DNA from: Cannabis sativa
Lineage: Eukaryota > Streptophyta > Magnoliopsida > Rosales > Cannabaceae
Reading direction: 5' to 3'
DNA: 64,000 bases
Assembly: GCF_029168945.1 (NCBI RefSeq)
Contig: NC_083603.1
Coordinates: forward strand, 51,842,406 to 51,906,405
The notes under the pieces are model-generated. The model worked only from the letters and a program-made list of their open reading frames with translations. It did not search any database and was not told where the DNA came from. The translations under genes and the position numbers were made by a program. Shown piece by piece: positions 60,760 through 64,000 of the stretch. The number at the start of each line of letters is the position of its first letter. The first letter of the stretch is position 1.

Positions 60760-61997
60760 GAGAGTAAAAAGAAGATTACTAGCAGGAACGAGTAGAGTTA
60801 AAAGTTGAAGAAGAAAACAAAACTAGGAAAGAGGAATAGTAAATGACCATTCTTCCCATGACACTATAGGCACATGTACAAATAACTAAGCCTCTGCAAC
60901 CCATTTGGTTGGTGGAAATAACTAGCCCTTCAATCATCATTGATTTGATTACGGCGACCTTGATAATACTACATTTAGGTTCATCATATTCATTTATTTC
61001 TTCTTAAAAAAACTCTGAGAAAGGTGAACAAAAACTAAAATAAGATACAAAAATATTTAACCATTTTTTCTTTATTTTATTAATTTTGAACTAAATTACC
61101 ACTCATTAGGCTCACATGTTCGAATTAATAAAAATAAAAAAATACTGTTATATATATTATTTCAATCTCGTTCTTCTAATTTACCATATAGTAGTGGTAC
61201 ATAGACTTAGAAACTAAAAAAAGGGAGTGTGACAGGGACAATTAAGGTGCTTAGCTTGTGGTCGGAGGAGGTTGGGTTATCGAGTGAGATTGGACTTGGT
61301 GGGGTAGTCGAAGTAGGTATCAATAGAGGGGAGAGCGAGAAACAATTATTAAAAAAAGTATTATCTTTATAAATTAGTTTTATTATTAAATAAAGTATAA
61401 TTGGATAAAATAATTAAATAAAGTATAATTAAAGAAAAATTGTTCAACACTATTTTTTAAAATCACTATTCATAGGTAAAATACATAAGGAAAGAGTTAT
61501 TATTTTTTTAGAAAATAAATTTAAAAATTAAAATAACTTACCAAAGTAATTTTATTTTTTTAATAATTAATAATAAGAATAAGAATCAAAATTAGTCTAT
61601 TAAAATGATTGTAAAATTTTTATAATGATCCAAATTTTGTAAAGTATTACTAATATACAATACAATACCTTATAAAGTGTTATTCTACATGTCAATTTTT
61701 TTAAATTTATGTCCTCACATATACTCATCCATAATCTCTCTATTATCCATATTAATCGTGTTAAAAAAAATAGATAATTTATGTGACAATCTCCTTTAAA
61801 ATGTTATAATAATGGACACCTTAATAGATGACACATAAGTTTTATGAAACTGAGTAGTTTTGTACTATTCTATTTTGTGATTATTTTTTTTTACAAGATT
61901 TTATAGTTTTTTGTATTCTTTCTTTCTTTCTTTATTATCTTTTATCATTGTTTATAGTTTATCACTGATAGCAATTTACTCATGCTCTTCTCTCAAT
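60760..61997. other. Intergenic AT-rich DNA
   Basis: No supported gene or bounded repeat. A short GC-richer patch lies at 61220-61340 without an open frame. Confidence 0.6.
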
Positions 61998-62000
61998 ATA

Positions 62001-63079
62001 CGCTACTACAAAAGTCAGAATTCGCGACGGTCCTAAAAATAATTTTTTTAGGGAACCGTCGCTAAAAAACTTAAGTAACTATTTAAAATCGTCGGAAAAA
62101 AATTAGTATTCCCGACAGTTTATAACAGTCATTACAGGAATAGGCGACGATTTTAGTTGGAATTCATCAATTTATTGGGCTTTTATACCCGACGATTTAC
62201 AACTATCAACTATACTAAAGGCGACGGTTATACTATAGGCGACGATTTTAAACCGTTGGGTATAAGGGTCCAATAAAAAATCGTTACCTACTTCTTGCCA
62301 CATTTCCCACATGCCCACCTACTTCTTTTCTATTTCTCACATGCCCACATATTTCTTCTCACCTATTTCTTCTTCATTTCCCACACCCTAAAATAAAAAT
62401 CTTAACTCTATAAAACCCCACCCACGCCTCTGCACCATCTCCCTCCTCTCTCGCTGTCTTCCTCCTGTCGATCTCCCTCTCCTCTCCGTCGCATATGTCG
62501 GACCACCACCACCTCCCGTCGTTGTCCCTCTCCTCTCTATCGCATATGTCAGACCACCACCACCTCCCGTCGGTGTCCCTCTCATCTATGTCTCATACTT
62601 CAGACCACCACCACCTCTCGTCTGTCTCCCTCTCTCTCTCTTTCTCTCTCTCTCCGAGCTCGGTATAAATACATTAATTTATTTATATACTTTTTTATGT
62701 ATTATATATATTTATTTGATTATTGTATAAATTTAATGTGTTTTAAAGTTAGTTGTTATTGTAATAAAATTAATTAGTTATTTTATTTTAATTTAGGTAA
62801 AATTATAAAACTAATGCAAGAAAAAAATGGGGAACAATGGCAGAAAAATTTGTATTTTTTTTTTATTTTGTTTAATTCCCGATGGCTTAAAACTATTGCC
62901 TATAACAGGGTATAGGCGACGGTTTTAAACCGTCGGGAAGTCCGTATTAGCGATAGTTTTTAACCGTTGCCTATTTTGCCCATTTTGCGACGGTCGTATA
63001 GGCAACGATTATAGAAACCGACGGGAATACTTTAAACGTCTGTTTAAAAATGCCAAAAAAAATTATTTTTGTAGTAGTG
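62001..63079. mobile_element. Non-autonomous CACTA element
   Basis: The ends CGCTACTACAAAAGTC (one change from CACTACTACAAAA) and the inverse TTTTTGTAGTAGTG are flanked by ata on both sides (61998-62000 and 63080-63082). Subterminal zones contain many gacggttttaaaccgtcg-like motifs in both orientations, the expected transposase-binding sites. A CT-rich segment (62380-62650) in the middle includes a 60-bp tandem repeat. No transposase is encoded. Confidence 0.85.
62460..62632. repeat. Tandem repeat, about 60 bp, three units
   Basis: Units share tcgcatatgtcggaccacca, ccacctcccgtcg and tccctctcctct and start at about 62489, 62548 and 62590. On the minus strand they give a Gly-rich frame (GGGGGxTYA repeats), which I regard as a by-product. 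Confidence 0.8.
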
Positions 63080-63082
63080 ATA

Positions 63083-63375
63083 TCTCAATTTTTTTTCTTA
63101 TAGATGTATATATATACTAGAAAAAAATTACGTGCAAGACACGTGTGCATAGTTTTATGTTAGTTGTTATATGTAATTGTAAATTATACAAGAAATAATT
63201 TTATATAGTTTAAATTATTAGTATGGTCTAACTGAATTGTTGTAATAAAAAGTGATTAAAACATGAAATATAAATATAAAGATTTTGTGGGGTCATTTTT
63301 ATGTATATTTAATTTGTAGTTGATGGTGTTGTAACCTAAAAAGTGAATAGTTAATGCAATTTGTTAGACATAATT
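63083..63375. other. Intergenic AT-rich DNA
   Basis: Short non-coding gap between a CACTA element and a MITE. Nothing is recognisable. Confidence 0.6.
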
Positions 63376-63384
63376 ATTTGAAAA

Positions 63385-63783
63385 GGCTAATTAAGATTTT
63401 TGCCCCCTAAACTTTGATATGTACTAAATTATGCCCTCTAAACTTTTAAAGTCGTTAAAAATGCCCCATGAACTATTGAGATTGTTGGATTAAAGGACTT
63501 TTGTGTAATTTCATTCAATTTTACTATTTCAGTGATTGTTTATGTACTAAATTATGCTCCCCAGACTTTAATATCTACCAAACCATGCCCCTCGAACTTT
63601 GACATGTACTAAATCATGCCCCTTGAACTTTCATCCATGTTAGATTTTTTTACTAAAATTGGACAAAAGTCCTTAAATCCAACAATCTCAATAGTTCAGG
63701 GGGCATTTTTAACGACCTTAAAAGTTTAGGGGGCATGATTTTGTACATGTCAAAGTTCAGGAGGCAAAAATCCTAATTAGCCA
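63385..63783. mobile_element. Mutator-type MITE with perfect 9-bp target duplication
   Basis: The arms start ggctaattaagatttttgcc and the inverse of ggctaattaggatttttgcc and remain alignable for about 125 bp (tgccccctaaacttt, gtcgttaaaaatgccccatg, gagattgttggat). The flanks carry atttgaaaa at 63376-63384 and 63784-63792. Together these define a MULE-derived MITE able to fold into a long hairpin. No coding capacity. Confidence 0.85.
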
Positions 63784-63792
63784 TTTGAAAAC

Positions 63793-64000
63793 AATTGTAT
63801 AACACTTAAAATTTTGTGATAATGCAATCGATAATTGTTCGTAGATTATTCTAGATACCAAAAAAAAGAATGTAAGTAACATCAAGCAAACACTGCTAAA
63901 AAAGGAAATAAAAAAGTTGAAGTGTTGGGAATTGAAGAAATTATTTGCTAAAAATTGTAGAAAAGAAAAACCATAATGATTGGTTTTAATATTTTTTTGC
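63793..64000. other. Intergenic DNA to window end
   Basis: AT-rich, no feature supported. Confidence 0.6.

Larger units (their letters stand above)
52652..60760 (-). mobile_element. Decayed LINE (L1-type, plant), minus strand, split by a solo LTR
   Basis: Domain order from the 5' end (60.7 kb) downwards: DUF4283/zinc-knuckle first protein, AP-type endonuclease, reverse transcriptase, zf-RVT region, RNase H, then an A-rich tail (T-run on the plus strand at 52652-52668). This is the standard layout of plant L1 LINEs. Frameshifts and stops occur in every domain. A 1.9-kb Angela-like solo LTR (54640-56535) sits inside the reverse transcriptase. Subtracting it leaves about 6.2 kb, a usual full length. 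I did not find a convincing target duplication, and the exact 5' end is uncertain. Confidence 0.88.

Noticed and set aside
62388..62585. Gly-rich repeat protein
   Set aside because: The frame is generated by a 60-bp tandem repeat inside a CACTA element and lacks a plausible promoter or family.

Overview
The window is plant nuclear DNA, most likely from a eudicot. It is AT-rich and intron-containing, and most of its length is nested transposable elements: LTR retrotransposons with initiator-tRNA-Met-like primer sites, a plant-type LINE with a DUF4283-like first protein, CACTA, hAT, Mutator-like and Tourist-like elements, and a Cassandra-type 5S element. A Rosales genome such as Cannabaceae would fit the repeat mix, but that is a guess. 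I saw no CRISPR array, operon or prokaryotic feature, and no confident tRNA gene.

Only two ordinary host genes are supported, both in the first 11 kb. One is a small two-exon gene (3866-5945, +) for a 57-residue protein with one hydrophobic segment. The other is a four-exon gene (7585-10535, -) for a 633-residue TORTIFOLIA1-like microtubule-associated protein. A G-box and a GACGTC element lie about 200 bp upstream of its start codon.

Layout. 0-3.5 kb: a degenerate tandem repeat, then a 1.9-kb solo LTR of Angela/BARE-like Ty1-copia type with a perfect 5-bp target duplication. 3.8-10.6 kb: the two genes. 11-14.6 kb: a MITE and a CACTA element with long GA arrays. 15.5-25.9 kb: a decayed Ty3-gypsy element whose interior holds three 5S-rRNA-derived (Cassandra-like) segments and whose right LTR holds another solo LTR and a MITE. 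26-34 kb: mostly non-coding, with a 2.3-kb hAT-like element enclosing a complete 580-bp TRIM, two Mutator-type MITEs and a pogo-type MITE. 34.05-51.01 kb: a complete but dead chromodomain-bearing Ty3-gypsy element with 2.3-kb LTRs, a 5-bp target duplication, a primer site and a polypurine tract. Its protease region is split by a 7.2-kb composite insertion that has 50-bp direct repeats and 40-bp inverted repeats at its edges. 51.6-52.4 kb: two adjacent MITEs. 52.6-60.8 kb: a decayed LINE on the minus strand, split inside its reverse transcriptase by a third solo LTR. 62-63.8 kb: a second CACTA element and a Mutator-type MITE with a perfect 9-bp target duplication.

The genes do not form a pathway. 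The main content is a readable order of nested insertions. I did not find a convincing new biological system. The most unusual structures are the composite insertion in the gypsy protease, the cluster of 5S-derived segments, and the hAT-like element carrying a TRIM and exon-like boundaries.
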